DNA of 64,000 nucleotides from Anaerolineales bacterium (lineage in GTDB: Bacteria > Chloroflexota > Anaerolineae > Anaerolineales > UBA11579), in NCBI GenBank assembly GCA_016932165.1, contig JAFGDK010000012.1, positions 37,029 through 101,028 on the forward strand, in the 5' to 3' direction. The notes under the pieces were generated by a model, which had not been told where the DNA came from, did not search any database, and worked only from the letters and a program-made list of their open reading frames with translations. This document shows, in pieces, positions 42,868 to 52,598 of the stretch (the first letter of the stretch is position 1; each line of letters starts with the position of its first letter). Position numbers and translations under genes: made by a program.

Positions 42868-44337
42868 CTAGTCTGAATAACTATCTGGCAAACCACAGCA
42901 AAGAATCAGGTTCTTGGCGGCATGCACTTCATCCAGACGCCCAATCGGTGTATTGTGCGGAGCGCTGTGCAGCAAATCTGGATTGGTCTTTGCTTCCTCT
43001 GCAATTTGCAGCATGGCATCGGCAAAGGCATCCAGAGTTTCTTTCGTCTCGGTTTCGGTCGGTTCAATCATCAAGGCTTCGCGCACAATCAAGGGGAAGT
43101 AGTTGGTCGGCGGGTGGAAGCCAAAGTCCATCAATCGCTTGGAGATATCCAGGGCGTGGATATCCTCCACCTCCGGCCAGCGTCCCTCGAGGACAAACTC
43201 GTGCATGCAGACCCGGTCGTAAGGCAGCCGGTAAACACCCTTGAGTTTATGCATCAGGTAATTGGCATTGAGGACAGCAAGCTCGCCCACTTCGCGCAGG
43301 CCGTCAGGGCCGTGCATGAGGATGTAGGTATATGCCCTGACCATCACACCAAACTGCCCGTGGAAGGACTTCATCCGTCCGATGCTGTGTTTGGGGGTGG
43401 CAAAGTAGTAGTAGGGGAAGTCAAAACCCGAATCATCCTGCTCCATGACCACCACCGGCCCGGGGAGGAAGTCCACCAGTTTTTCGACCACGCCAACCGG
43501 CCCGGAACCCGGCCCGCCCCCGCCATGCGGAGTGGAGAAGGTTTTGTGCAGGTTGTAGTGCATGATATCGACGCCGAACTCGCCTGGTTTGGCGATTCCC
43601 AGCAGGGCATTCATGTTTGCGCCGTCCCCGTACATCAAACCTCCCGCCTGATGCACAATGGCGGCAATATCGCAGACATTCTCATCAAACAGACCAAGCG
43701 TGTTGGGGTTGGTGAGCATAAAACCAGCCAGGGTCTCATCGCATTCCGCCTTGAGGGCTTCCAGGTCCACATTGCCGCGCTCATCTGAAGGGATTTCCTT
43801 GACAATAAAACCGCTCATCGCCGAGGTGGCCGGATTGGTGCCGTGGGCGGAGTCGGGGACAAGGATCTTGTTGCGGTGCGGCTCTCCGTTTACCTCGTGA
43901 TATTTCTTAACCATCAAGATACCGGTCAACTCGCCATGTGCCCCGGCAGCCGGCTGGAGGGTGACCCCGGCAAAACCGCCGATCTCAGCAAGATGCTCCT
44001 GAAGCTGGTACATCAGGTGCAAGGCACCCTGCACAGTCTCTTCCGGCTGCAAAGGATGGATCTGGGAAAAACCATGCAACCGTGCAGCGGCTTCGTTCAC
44101 CTTGGGGTTATACTTCATCGTGCAGGAACCAAGCGGGTAGAAGCCGATATCCACGCCGTGGTTGAGCTGAGAAAGTTTGGTGAAATGGCGGATGACCTCA
44201 TTCTCGCTGACTTCCGGAAGCGGCAGGTCGGCGCGCAAGAGAGCATCTGGAAGAGGTGTTTCGGGCACCTCCGGCTTGGGGAAACGGATTCCGCGGCGGC
44301 CCGGCACAGATTTATCGTAAATCGTCTTCTTACCCAT
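42868..44337 (-). CDS. gcvPB: Glycine dehydrogenase (decarboxylating) subunit 2
   Basis: 489-aa PLP-carrying half of the split P protein. The PLP lysine is in HYNLHKTFSTPHGGGGPG. LPDSAHGTNPATS and LQPAAGAHGE are family blocks. It overlaps gcvPA by 8 bp, matching obligate heterotetramer assembly. P protein decarboxylates glycine and loads the aminomethyl group on the lipoyl arm of GcvH. Confidence 0.95.
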   Translation of the reverse strand: MGKKTIYDKSVPGRRGIRFPKPEVPETPLPDALLRADLPLPEVSENEVIRHFTKLSQLNHGVDIGFYPLGSCTMKYNPKVNEAAARLHGFSQIHPLQPEETVQGALHLMYQLQEHLAEIGGFAGVTLQPAAGAHGELTGILMVKKYHEVNGEPHRNKILVPDSAHGTNPATSAMSGFIVKEIPSDERGNVDLEALKAECDETLAGFMLTNPNTLGLFDENVCDIAAIVHQAGGLMYGDGANMNALLGIAKPGEFGVDIMHYNLHKTFSTPHGGGGPGSGPVGVVEKLVDFLPGPVVVMEQDDSGFDFPYYYFATPKHSIGRMKSFHGQFGVMVRAYTYILMHGPDGLREVGELAVLNANYLMHKLKGVYRLPYDRVCMHEFVLEGRWPEVEDIHALDISKRLMDFGFHPPTNYFPLIVREALMIEPTETETKETLDAFADAMLQIAEEAKTNPDLLHSAPHNTPIGRLDEVHAAKNLILCCGLPDSYSD

Positions 44338-45673
44338 GAGCCACCTCCTTCAAAACCTCAACCAGGTAGTCGATATCTTCCTTACGGTTCATCTCGGTAA
44401 CCGCCACTAGCATGGTATCTTCCATGCCGGGGTAGTTTTGTCCAAGTTCGTAGCCGCCGATGATACCGGCATCCAGGAGACGTTCGTTCAACTCCGCTAC
44501 TGGCAGGGGGCATCTCACAGCAAACTCATTGAAGAATAAACCATCCGTCCAAAGTTCAAAACCGTCAATTCCTGAAATCTTCCTGGCCGCATAGTGGGCA
44601 TTCTGATAATTCAGGTTGGCAACCTCACGCAGGCCGTCTTTGCCCAGCAGGCTGATATACACTGTAGCTGCCAGAGCCATCAGCCCCTGATTGGAGCAAA
44701 TGTTAGAGCTGGCCCGGCCGCGCTTGATATGCTGCTCGCGGGTGCTGAGCGTGAGCACGTAGCCAGGTTCTCCGTTAACATCAATCGTCTCACCCACCAA
44801 ACGCCCGGCAATACTGCGGACATACTTATCCTTGGTAGCAAGCAGCCCCAGATAAGGCCCACCGTAAGAAAGCGGAATTCCCAGCGGCTGCCCTTCACCG
44901 CAGACGATATCGGCATCGAAATCGCCGGGGGATTTGAAGAGTGCCAGCGCCAGCGGGTTTACCGAAACGGCGAGCAAGGCACCAGCCTGGTGGGTTTTCT
45001 CGGCCAGCTCGGTGAGGTCATATACCCGCCCAAAGAAATCCGGATATGCGACCAAAACAACGGCAGTATCCTCATCGATCAACGCGATCAGGTCTTCGGG
45101 GGTTGAATCTGGCGCTAGGTCTTCACCAACGATAGTGAAATCATCACCCTGGTTATAAGTGTTGATCGTTTCCCGGTAGTGCGGATGAAGCCCCGGAGAG
45201 ATAACCGCTTTCTTGCGCTTATTGCGTGAGACAGTCCGAGCCATATTGACCGCCTCAGCAGCCGCGGTGGCGCCGTCATAATGGGAAGCATTGGAAACAT
45301 CCATCCCGGTAAGGTTGATCACATGACTCTGGAATTCAAAGACCGCCTGCAGGGTGCCCTGGGAGATTTCCGGCTGGTAAGGCGTGTAGGCGGTCAAAAA
45401 CTCGCCCCGGCTGATGATCGCATCTACCGCCGCAGGGATAAAATGATGATAAGCGCCTGCCCCGAGGAACATCGGCAGGTCTCGGTGGGTTTCGTTGCCT
45501 GCCGATAGGTCCTGCAGCAGATCCATAACCTCCATCTCTGTCAGCTGGGGAGGCAGGTTCAATTCCGGGAATCGGAATTCTGCAGGGACTGCTTCAAACA
45601 GTTCCTCTATCGATTTTGCGCCAACCAAACCGAGCATCTCGTCCCGATCGGATTGAGTATGCGGGTGAAACAT
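44330..45673 (-). CDS. gcvPA: Glycine dehydrogenase (decarboxylating) subunit 1
   Basis: 447-aa non-PLP half of the split P protein. MFLGAGAYHHFIPA, TAYTPYQPEISQG and DVSNASHYDGATAAAEA are characteristic. The start shares one base with the gcvH stop (TGATG). Family length is normal. Confidence 0.95.
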   Translation of the reverse strand: MFHPHTQSDRDEMLGLVGAKSIEELFEAVPAEFRFPELNLPPQLTEMEVMDLLQDLSAGNETHRDLPMFLGAGAYHHFIPAAVDAIISRGEFLTAYTPYQPEISQGTLQAVFEFQSHVINLTGMDVSNASHYDGATAAAEAVNMARTVSRNKRKKAVISPGLHPHYRETINTYNQGDDFTIVGEDLAPDSTPEDLIALIDEDTAVVLVAYPDFFGRVYDLTELAEKTHQAGALLAVSVNPLALALFKSPGDFDADIVCGEGQPLGIPLSYGGPYLGLLATKDKYVRSIAGRLVGETIDVNGEPGYVLTLSTREQHIKRGRASSNICSNQGLMALAATVYISLLGKDGLREVANLNYQNAHYAARKISGIDGFELWTDGLFFNEFAVRCPLPVAELNERLLDAGIIGGYELGQNYPGMEDTMLVAVTEMNRKEDIDYLVEVLKEVAHG

Positions 45674-46065
45674 CAGCTTTCGCTTTCCTCAATCTTTTTG
45701 GAGTAAGCGGCAGCATCAAGGAGGTCATCCAACTCGTCGGGATCACTCATCTCCACCTTGATCATCCAGGCCTCACCATATGGGTCGCTGTTGACAGTTT
45801 CGGGAGCGTCGAGGAGTTCTTCATTGAGTTCAACCACCACTCCGGAAACCGGGCAGTAGATATCGGAGGCAGCCTTGACTGATTCGATGGTGCCAAACTC
45901 ATCTCCTTTGGCAACTTCGTCATCCTTGCTGACCAGATACTCGAGAAACACGATATCTGAGAGCTGGTCCTGGGCAAAATCGCTGATCCCAATGACGGCA
46001 AGATTGCCTTCTACCCTGACCCATTCATCGTTTTGTGTGTACTTATACTCTGCTTCAACCTTCAT
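45673..46065 (-). CDS. gcvH: Glycine cleavage system H protein
   Basis: 130-aa lipoyl carrier protein. The lipoylated lysine is in [27 protein letters not shown] is the usual N-terminus. The frame is open to 46302, but that part is the riboswitch leader. The ATG at 46065 with GGAGGTAAA upstream is the true start. It is first in the gcvH-gcvPA-gcvPB operon; the T protein is fused to SHMT about 12 kb away. Confidence 0.95.
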   Translation of the reverse strand: MKVEAEYKYTQNDEWVRVEGNLAVIGISDFAQDQLSDIVFLEYLVSKDDEVAKGDEFGTIESVKAASDIYCPVSGVVVELNEELLDAPETVNSDPYGEAWMIKVEMSDPDELDDLLDAAAYSKKIEESES

Positions 46066-46150
46066 GATCTTTACCTCCATTGGAGTAGTTAATAGAAACC
46101 TGCGTTTCTGCTGCTTTTGAGCGTGCCGGGCACCCTCGTAAATCTTGGAC

Positions 46151-46182
46151 AAAAAAAGGCGCATGCAAAATTCACATGCGCC
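46151..46182 (-). terminator. Regulated terminator of the glycine riboswitch
   Basis: GGCGCATG / CATGCGCC with a 9-nt loop and seven T on the minus strand, between the second aptamer and gcvH. It is the likely expression platform. Confidence 0.85.
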
Positions 46183-46187
46183 CTCTG

Positions 46188-46372
46188 TCATAAAACCTGA
46201 GAGATTCGCCGGGCATTCTGCCAGGCTTGCCCCGTCGGTGCTGGGCGCAGCCAGCTTTCCAGAGAGTGCCAAGGACAGGGTCCTTTTACCTGAGAGTTTC
46301 ATCTGGCATCCCGTGCCAAATTTGCCCCTTCGGTGGCAGATCAGACTTAGATCTGCGCTCTCCCCAGCCCTG
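46188..46372 (-). ncRNA. Tandem glycine riboswitch
   Basis: Two glycine aptamers in series on the minus strand. Aptamer 1 runs from GGGGAGAG (46358-46365) through CACCGAAGGGGCAA to CTCTCAGGT (46288-46296). Aptamer 2 runs from about 46270 through CACCGACGGGGCAA to CTCTCAGGT (46195-46203). The conserved cores match the known class. The terminator follows about 13 nt after aptamer 2, so glycine is expected to switch on gcv transcription by preventing termination. Confidence 0.93.
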
Positions 46373-46389
46373 GTTCAGTTGTCTCTTAG

Positions 46390-46418
46390 ATTGTAAAAGC
46401 GGGATAGAGTTAAGTCAA
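46390..46418 (-). promoter_or_regulatory. Promoter of the gcv operon
   Basis: TTGACT (46413-46418), a 17-nt spacer and TACAAT (46390-46395) on the minus strand, about 20 nt before the first aptamer. Confidence 0.75.
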
Positions 46419-46484
46419 GCAATAATTGTCTGACAATGACTTAAGCCGCGATGCCACTTGCGGAGCAGGTATGTGAGGTGGGGG

Positions 46485-46523
46485 TAAAAAAGACAGGCAA
46501 AGGGAATTCGCTATGCCTGTCTT
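46485..46523 (-). terminator. Terminator of the DUF4870 gene
   Basis: AAGACAGGCA / TGCCTGTCTT with a 14-nt loop and T5 on the minus strand. Confidence 0.75.
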
Positions 46524-46553
46524 GCCTTCAAACAAAATGGTGAATCTAAAACT

Positions 46554-46883
46554 TTATGCCCAGCCCTGATTCTTGACGAAGTCTGTGATCACAGGGATGT
46601 TAACCATTTCACCCTGGTAGGCTTTGATTCCCCAATAAATGGCGAAGCCCCAGCCGATAATACCAGTGCAGACACCGATCAGCACAACAGCCAAGATGGA
46701 AGATACAATCGAAACAACCAAGCCCCAAACCAGCGCCTGAACATTGTGCGCCTTGATGAAGGGGCGGTTCTTTTTGTCTTCCATCAATAGTAGGATCACC
46801 GGGATAATTGGTGAGAATACATAAGCCAGGAGCGCCCACAGCTTATCATCATCAGTGACTTCAAAATCGATTTGTTCTGCCAT
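46554..46883 (-). CDS. DUF4870-type membrane protein
   Basis: 109 aa with three hydrophobic segments and the pattern typical of DUF4870/Tic20-like small proteins: DDKLWALLAYVFSPIIPV, KNRPFIKAHNVQALVWG, and a final IYWGIKAYQGE. Function unknown. Start at 46883 with GGAGGATAAA upstream rather than the longer frame from 46952. Single-gene unit between the gcv promoter and fmt. Confidence 0.8.
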   Translation of the reverse strand: MAEQIDFEVTDDDKLWALLAYVFSPIIPVILLLMEDKKNRPFIKAHNVQALVWGLVVSIVSSILAVVLIGVCTGIIGWGFAIYWGIKAYQGEMVNIPVITDFVKNQGWA

Positions 46884-47053
46884 TTTTATCCTCCGAATAA
46901 GATAATGAATATTGACTTCCCAATTATAAAGGCAAGTGAGCCAAAACTGCAAACGTTATCAGCGGGTAAAAAGTCCTAACACCCAGTGATTGGTGAATAG
47001 AGAATAGTGATCAGGAAAACAAACCAACGCAAATCGATCACCCCTAATCCCCA

Positions 47054-47082
47054 ATCACAAATCACAAATCACGAAGTATAAT
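47054..47082 (+). promoter_or_regulatory. Promoter of fmt, predicted leaderless
   Basis: ATCACA (47054-47059), a 17-nt spacer and a perfect TATAAT (47077-47082), then 6 nt to the ATG. No ribosome binding site is present. Confidence 0.55.
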
Positions 47083-47088
47083 CGAGAA

Positions 47089-48006
47089 ATGGATCCCCAA
47101 ACAGTTTTCATGGGCTCACCCGAGTTCGCCCTCCCCGCGCTGCGCCGCTTATCCGAGATCACCGAGGTGGTAGGTGTGGTCACCCAGCCAGACAGGCAGG
47201 CCGGGCGCGGCAAGCGTCTGACGCCCCCGCCGGTGAAGGTCCTGGCCGAGGAGCTGGGGATTGAGGTATTCCAGCCCAGATCTTTGCGCAATCAGGAGGC
47301 GTTTGCTAAACTCGCCGGCTGGCAGCCAGAGCTGATCGTGGTGGCAGCCTATGGTCAGATCTTGCCTCAAAACGTGCTCGACCTGCCTCAATTCGGCTGC
47401 ATCAATCTACACGCTTCACTGCTGCCGCGCTGGCGGGGCGCCGCCCCGATCAATGCGGCCATCCTCCATGGAGATGCCTTAACCGGGATCACGATCATGA
47501 AAATGGATGCCGGTTTGGATACCGGACCGATTCTGGCAAAAAAGGCAGTCCCAATTCTGGCGGAGGAAAATGCCGGCACGCTGAGCGACAAACTCTCAGC
47601 GTTAGGCGGTGATTTTCTGGCAGAGGTGCTGCCGCAGTATTTAGCCGGGGAAATCCTCCCCACCCCTCAGCCCGATGAGGGCGCCACCTACGCCCCGATG
47701 CTTTCCAAGCAAGATGGTGAGCTGGATTTCAACAAATCCGCTGAACAACTCGCCCGGCAGGTGCGGGGATACTATCCATGGCCGGGGAGTTTTATGTATT
47801 ATGGGGAGAAATTGTTGAAAGTTCACGAAGCATATCCTCTCCCGGGAAAATTAGGAGAGAGAGGGACTCGCCGCATCCACAATGGGCTGCCAGCAATTGC
47901 GGCATCAGATGGGCTGCTGGTGCTCAAACAGGTACAGCCGGCGGGGAAGAAAGCCATGAGCGGCGAGGTATTCCTCAACGGGGCCAGGGACTGGCAGGAA
48001 AATTGA
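47089..48006 (+). CDS. fmt: Methionyl-tRNA formyltransferase
   Basis: 305-aa enzyme formylating initiator Met-tRNA with 10-formyl-tetrahydrofolate. The formyltransferase core has VFMGSPEFALPALR, QPDRQAGRGKRL, the folate-site NLHASLLPRWRGAAPI and MKMDAGLDTGPIL. A C-terminal OB-type domain follows LARQVRGYYPWPG. The ATG immediately follows the promoter and matches the normal N-terminus. panE-like starts 17 bp after the stop. Confidence 0.95.
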   Translation: MDPQTVFMGSPEFALPALRRLSEITEVVGVVTQPDRQAGRGKRLTPPPVKVLAEELGIEVFQPRSLRNQEAFAKLAGWQPELIVVAAYGQILPQNVLDLPQFGCINLHASLLPRWRGAAPINAAILHGDALTGITIMKMDAGLDTGPILAKKAVPILAEENAGTLSDKLSALGGDFLAEVLPQYLAGEILPTPQPDEGATYAPMLSKQDGELDFNKSAEQLARQVRGYYPWPGSFMYYGEKLLKVHEAYPLPGKLGERGTRRIHNGLPAIAASDGLLVLKQVQPAGKKAMSGEVFLNGARDWQEN

Positions 48007-48023
48007 GCAGCCTCTTAAGTGAA

Positions 48024-49085
48024 ATGAGAAAATTAAGAATTCTCAGCATTGGTGCGGGGGCAATTGGGACGTATATTGGGGGCAGCCTGGCGCTGGCGGG
48101 GCATGATGTGGTCTTCCTCGAACGGCCAGAGACTGCCAGAAACATTCGGGAGATGAGCATCACCCGGGAGGGAGTAACTCATCCCATCTCCAACCCAATC
48201 TTTGTATCTTCAATCGAGGACGCCCTGGCAAAGGGACCGTTTGATGCCGCCATTTTTGCGACCAAGTCTTTTGATACCTCCGCGGCGATGGACGGATTGG
48301 CTCCTTTCGCGATCGATTTGCCCCCATTTGTGTGCCTGCAAAACGGGGTCGAAAATGAAACTGTGATCGCAAAGGTGCTGGGTGAAGATAAGGTCATCCC
48401 GGCCACGGTGACCACTGCGATCGGCAAGCCCGGCCCGGGCCAGGTGATCGTTGAACGCCTGCGCGGGGTGGGGATCAGCAACCAGCACCCGCTTTCGGTG
48501 CGCCTGGAATCTGCTTTTACAGGGGCGGGGTTGAACCCGAAGCTGTTCGATCAACCCCTGGCGATGAAATGGTCCAAACTTTTGACCAACCTGGTAGCCA
48601 ATGCCACTTCGGCGATATTGGGCATCACGCCGGAAGCGATCTTCTCCAACCCGGCCTTGTTCAAGGTTGAAATTGAATCCTTGCTCGAAACCCTGCGGGT
48701 AATGAAATCGCTGGGCATCCCGGTGGTGGACCTGCCGGGCACGCCCGTCCGGCTGCTGGCAACCTCAATCCGCAGGCTGCCATTAAGTGTATTACGGCCG
48801 CTGCTGAAGAAAGCCGTGGTCGGCGGGCGGGGCGATAAAATGCCTTCGTTTTATATCGATATGCAAGCCGGGCGCAAGCAGAGCGAGGTGACCTACCTCA
48901 ACGGCGCGGTGGTGCGCTTCGGGGAAGGGGCGGGGGTCTCCACACCGGTCAACCGCTTCCTGACCGAGACACTGAGCAGTATGGCTGCAGGCAAAATACC
49001 GCGGGAACGGTACGGGGGAAAGCCGGGGCAATTCCTGGCGGATCTAAAGAGACAGGGATCAGGTGCCCAGGCGATGAGGGAGTAG
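48024..49085 (+). CDS. Ketopantoate reductase family protein
   Basis: 353-aa NADP-dependent PanE/ApbA-family protein. The Rossmann loop is SIGAGAIGTYIGG, the substrate region FVCLQNGVENE, and the active-site lysine is expected in MKWSKLLTNLVANATSA. It is longer than E. coli PanE (303 aa), with an extra loop (about 235-265: RLLATSIRRLPLSVLRPLLK). So 2-dehydropantoate is likely but not proven as substrate. The frame extends to 47778 in the shadow of fmt; the ATG at 48024 is the family start. Confidence 0.82.
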   Translation: MRKLRILSIGAGAIGTYIGGSLALAGHDVVFLERPETARNIREMSITREGVTHPISNPIFVSSIEDALAKGPFDAAIFATKSFDTSAAMDGLAPFAIDLPPFVCLQNGVENETVIAKVLGEDKVIPATVTTAIGKPGPGQVIVERLRGVGISNQHPLSVRLESAFTGAGLNPKLFDQPLAMKWSKLLTNLVANATSAILGITPEAIFSNPALFKVEIESLLETLRVMKSLGIPVVDLPGTPVRLLATSIRRLPLSVLRPLLKKAVVGGRGDKMPSFYIDMQAGRKQSEVTYLNGAVVRFGEGAGVSTPVNRFLTETLSSMAAGKIPRERYGGKPGQFLADLKRQGSGAQAMRE

Positions 49086-49133
49086 GCAATTTTCCACAGT
49101 TGAACACGAAAAAAAATAAATAAACTTAAACAC

Positions 49134-49158
49134 AAAAAGTCCGACGATTGGCGGACTT
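49134..49158 (-). terminator. Terminator of the phosphoglucomutase-tatD-polyprenyl synthase operon
   Basis: AAGTCCG / CGGACTT with an 8-nt loop and T5 on the minus strand. Confidence 0.7.
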
Positions 49159-49188
49159 GTTGGTTGATGACTGTCTGCTGCCTACTGC

Positions 49189-50145
49189 TCAGATCTGCCT
49201 GTCAACCACAAAACGGGCTAATTCTGCCAGGGCGTCGCGTTCTTCTGATTGGGGGAATTGCTGAAGAGCATCAAGACCGCGCCCCACAAACTCTTTGGCC
49301 TCATCCAGAGCAGATTGGATGGCACCGCTCTCCCGGATGGCATTCACAACCTTGAGTACCATTTCTTCACTGACAATCCGGTCTTCAACCACTTTAATCA
49401 TATTCGGGCAATCCGGGCACTTCTCCAGGTAATACAGGGCGGGCAAGGTAACCAGGCCAGAGCGCAGGTCATTGGCCACAGGCTTACCCAGTGCAGTCTG
49501 CTCGCTGGTGAAATCAAGCACATCATCCACGATCTGGAAAGCCATCCCGACCTCGTAGCCAAATTTGCGCATCAATTCCATCTTGTGGTGGTCTTCATCG
49601 GCCAGATAAACCGGGGCAATGCAGCTGAGTTCGAACAGTGAGGCTGTTTTGGCATAGATCCGCTGGAAATAATCTTCCCGGCTGATCAAACCCTTGCTGA
49701 CAAACAACTGAGTGATCTCGCCATTAACAATGGTCGAGAGGGTCTGGGCAAATAGCTTCATTAATGGAACTGATTCGGTCTCCGCGGCCAGCTTGGCTGC
49801 CCGGGCAAAGATAAAATCACCGGTCAGGATGGTCGCGCCCGGAGACCAGCGGGCATTCAGTGTCGGGTTGCCGCGGCGCAGCAAAGAACCGTCAATCACA
49901 TCATCATGCACCAGGGTGGCAGTGTGCAGCAGTTCCACCGCGGCCGCCAGGGTGATGGTGCGCTCCTGATGAGAATCAACCATTTTCCCCACCAGGATCG
50001 ATACCGTCGGTCTGAGCCGCTTGCCGCCCGCGTTGAGTAAATGCTCAATTGCCATCTCCAGGTCTGGATGGTGGCCGTTGGCCTGCTCCCGCATCCGGGC
50101 TTCTACCTGTGGGATTTGGTCTTGAACCAGGTCAAAAAACTTCAT
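49189..50145 (-). CDS. Polyprenyl diphosphate synthase
   Basis: 318-aa trans-isoprenyl diphosphate synthase extending allylic diphosphates with IPP, for quinone or carrier-lipid chains. The first aspartate-rich motif is HDDVIDGSLLRRG and the second QIVDDVLDF; GGKRLRP is the IPP-binding start. Chain length cannot be read with confidence. It starts 2 bp after the tatD stop. Confidence 0.9.
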   Translation of the reverse strand: MKFFDLVQDQIPQVEARMREQANGHHPDLEMAIEHLLNAGGKRLRPTVSILVGKMVDSHQERTITLAAAVELLHTATLVHDDVIDGSLLRRGNPTLNARWSPGATILTGDFIFARAAKLAAETESVPLMKLFAQTLSTIVNGEITQLFVSKGLISREDYFQRIYAKTASLFELSCIAPVYLADEDHHKMELMRKFGYEVGMAFQIVDDVLDFTSEQTALGKPVANDLRSGLVTLPALYYLEKCPDCPNMIKVVEDRIVSEEMVLKVVNAIRESGAIQSALDEAKEFVGRGLDALQQFPQSEERDALAELARFVVDRQI

Positions 50146-50147
50146 AA

Positions 50148-50945
50148 TTACCAGTTGAACAACATTTTAGCATTCCGGCTGGTGAACTCACCAACTTCAT
50201 CAATGGAGATACCTCGCAGGCTGGCGATCTTCTCCGCTGTATAATAGACGTTGGATGGCTCATTGCGCTTACCCCTGTATGGATGAGGGGTAAGGAAAGG
50301 CGCATCTGTTTCGATCAGAAGCCTATCCTGCGGTACTTCTAGAGCCACCTGCTGCATCTCAATGGCTTTGTCGAATGTCACCGGACCGGTGATACCCAGA
50401 TAGTAACCCGATTGTAATACATTCTGAGCCTGGCGTATATTCCCAGAATACGAGTGCATCACCCCGGGCTTTTCCGCCAGTCGAAGCCCTTCTGCCTCCA
50501 GGTTTTCCTGCCAGTCCACCAGCAGGGGGATAAGTTCATCATGCGCCTCCCGGTCGTGGATCACCACCGGCAGACCAGCCTCGGCGGCTAATTCCAGCTG
50601 CTGGCGGAACACCTTCCGCTGGAGAGGTTTCGGCGTGGTATCCCAATAGAAATCGAGGCCAATCTCACCAATGGCAACCACCTTGGGGTGCTGGGCCAAT
50701 ACCGCCAGTTGGGTGCGGGTATCTGCCTCCCAGGTTGCCGCAGAATTTGGGTGCACGCCAACCGCAGCAAAAATGATCTCGTATTTCTCGGCAAAAGCCA
50801 CGGCTGCCCGGCTGGAGGCCAGGTCCAGCCCAGGTATCAGGATCTGCTCCACTCCCCGGTCGCTGGCTCGCTGGAGGACCTCATCCCGGTCTGCATCGAA
50901 GCTGTCGAAGTCCAGGTGGCAGTGTGTATCGGTCAGGCGGAGCAT
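50148..50945 (-). CDS. TatD-family metal-dependent hydrolase (DNase)
   Basis: 265-aa TIM-barrel hydrolase. The metal ligands are seen in DTHCHLDF, GEIGLDFYW, VIHDREAHDE, MHSYSGN and ETDAPFLTPHPYRGKRNEP. TatD proteins show 3'-5' DNase or other hydrolase activity. It lies 7 bp after the phosphoglucomutase gene and is co-transcribed with it. Confidence 0.92.
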   Translation of the reverse strand: MLRLTDTHCHLDFDSFDADRDEVLQRASDRGVEQILIPGLDLASSRAAVAFAEKYEIIFAAVGVHPNSAATWEADTRTQLAVLAQHPKVVAIGEIGLDFYWDTTPKPLQRKVFRQQLELAAEAGLPVVIHDREAHDELIPLLVDWQENLEAEGLRLAEKPGVMHSYSGNIRQAQNVLQSGYYLGITGPVTFDKAIEMQQVALEVPQDRLLIETDAPFLTPHPYRGKRNEPSNVYYTAEKIASLRGISIDEVGEFTSRNAKMLFNW

Positions 50946-50952
50946 GGTCTGT

Positions 50953-52377
50953 TTAGTCGGTGATTCCAGCTATCTTGAGGCCGTCTTGTAAGATTGTCTC
51001 CACTTTTTCGGGATGAGTGGTCTCCGTGTACACTCTGATCTTGGGTTCGGTGCCTGAGAAGCGGATCAAGAGGAACCCGCCGTCCTCCAGTCCGAACTGG
51101 TAGCCATCCGTGGTGTTCAACCCGGTGACCTTCAACCCGCCGATGGTCTCAGGGTTGGCAGAGAGGATCAAGGCTTTCTTGTCTTCTCTATCACCCTGGA
51201 AAATAGTGTCGATGCGTTCATAATAGTGGGCTCCCACCTTATCAAAGAGTAATTCGAGCAGTTCGGTGGGCTTCTTGTTCAGCTGCACCATCATATCCAA
51301 CAGATACAGGCCGGCAAGAATACCATCCCTCTCCGGCACATTGCCTTTGAAGGCATAACCGCCAGACTCCTCTCCGCCGATCATAGCGTCGGTTTCCAGC
51401 ATTTTGGGGGCTACATATTTGAAACCCACACCGGTCTCATAGAGCTCCACCCCGTAGATCGCAGCCAGTTTGTTGAGCATCTTGGTGGTAGAGAGGGTCT
51501 TCACGATCGGGCCGCGCTCGCCGCGCACCTCAAGCATATAATACGCCAGCAGGCCATAGACGCGCAGCTGGTCGATGAATTCACCGTTCTCATCACCCAT
51601 CCCAACCCGATCGGCATCTCCATCCGTGATCAGCAGCACATCTGCATGGTGATCGAGAGTCGCCTGGAGACCGGCGTCCACATTCGGCGGGATCGGCTCC
51701 GGGCGGTACATCTCCGGGAAGCTGGGGTTGCGCACATTATGAACTTCAATCACTTTGGTGGTCCCGCCTTCCAGCAAACGGGTAAACCACCCGGCTCCAT
51801 TGCCCCACATGGCGTCCACCAGCACGGTCAAACCAGCCTGCCTGATCGGTTCCAGGTCAATCAACTCTTTGATATGTGGAATATAGGCTTCAGCGGCATC
51901 AAAATATTCAATTTTGCCGCTTTCCAACCCATCCGCAAGCTTGATCTTTTTAATCGCCGCCAGGTCATCCGGGATGGCAGCCTCAATTCTGGACAGGTCA
52001 GCCGGGGGAATGGCGCCGCCGTGTGCATCACGTACCTTGAAACCGTTATCTTCCGGCGGGTTATGCGAAGCGGTGATATTAACCGCGCCAACCGCTTTCT
52101 GGGCAACCACGGCATAGGAAATCACCGGGGTGGGCGTGGCTTCCCTGGTCAGATATACCTTGAAGCCGTTGCCAGCAAGCACCTCTGCCACCGCAGCGGC
52201 AAAATTCTCGGAATGAAAGCGCATATCGTAACCGACGACTACTGATTTTCCCGCATGGCCCTCTTCCAACAAGAAGGATGCAAACCCCTGAGCACATCGT
52301 CGGAGGTTATCGAATGTGTAATCTTCTGCAATGCGGCCGCGCCATCCATCCGTGCCAAATTTAATTTTAAAGACCAT
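50953..52377 (-). CDS. Phosphoglucomutase/phosphomannomutase
   Basis: 474-aa alpha-D-phosphohexomutase. The catalytic phosphoserine loop is [14 protein letters not shown], the metal loop [11 protein letters not shown], the sugar loop [10 protein letters not shown] and the phosphate loop [13 protein letters not shown] start at the ATG at 52377, which AAGGTGG precedes, rather than the GTG at 52386. Substrate (glucose or mannose phosphate) is not decided by sequence. Confidence 0.92.
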   Translation of the reverse strand: MVFKIKFGTDGWRGRIAEDYTFDNLRRCAQGFASFLLEEGHAGKSVVVGYDMRFHSENFAAAVAEVLAGNGFKVYLTREATPTPVISYAVVAQKAVGAVNITASHNPPEDNGFKVRDAHGGAIPPADLSRIEAAIPDDLAAIKKIKLADGLESGKIEYFDAAEAYIPHIKELIDLEPIRQAGLTVLVDAMWGNGAGWFTRLLEGGTTKVIEVHNVRNPSFPEMYRPEPIPPNVDAGLQATLDHHADVLLITDGDADRVGMGDENGEFIDQLRVYGLLAYYMLEVRGERGPIVKTLSTTKMLNKLAAIYGVELYETGVGFKYVAPKMLETDAMIGGEESGGYAFKGNVPERDGILAGLYLLDMMVQLNKKPTELLELLFDKVGAHYYERIDTIFQGDREDKKALILSANPETIGGLKVTGLNTTDGYQFGLEDGGFLLIRFSGTEPKIRVYTETTHPEKVETILQDGLKIAGITD

Positions 52378-52562
52378 TGGAACCACCTTCCGAATAAGTA
52401 TTTAAGTTTCAAATCAATAGCGCAGTTATTATAACAGGGTTGGGATTAGATATTCATGAAGGAGAAGGGTGACAGCCCATCAGAGGTTCTGGCAAGCCTG
52501 CTCCAGCTGTGTGCAATAAGCCTGGCGGAAAAATCCCGTATTTTCCTCATCCACAGTGTCAA

Positions 52563-52591
52563 ATCACCAATCCCCGATTTAACGTTATAAT
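52563..52591 (+). promoter_or_regulatory. Promoter of the cysteine desulfurase operon, predicted leaderless
   Basis: ATCACC (52563-52568), a 17-nt spacer and a perfect TATAAT (52586-52591), with 7 nt to the ATG at 52599. Confidence 0.55.
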
Positions 52592-52598
52592 CCCCCCT

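Noticed and set aside
42922..43788. A 288-codon + frame opposite gcvPB
   Set aside because: Shadow of a highly conserved gene; no ribosome binding site or domain.
46066..46302. N-terminal extension of GcvH
   Set aside because: The open frame runs through the glycine riboswitch and its terminator; GcvH has a strong ribosome binding site at the downstream ATG.
47041..47076. Short repeats of AATCACAA before fmt as a CRISPR-like or iteron array
   Set aside because: Only two to three imperfect short copies, no spacers, and they overlap the promoter.
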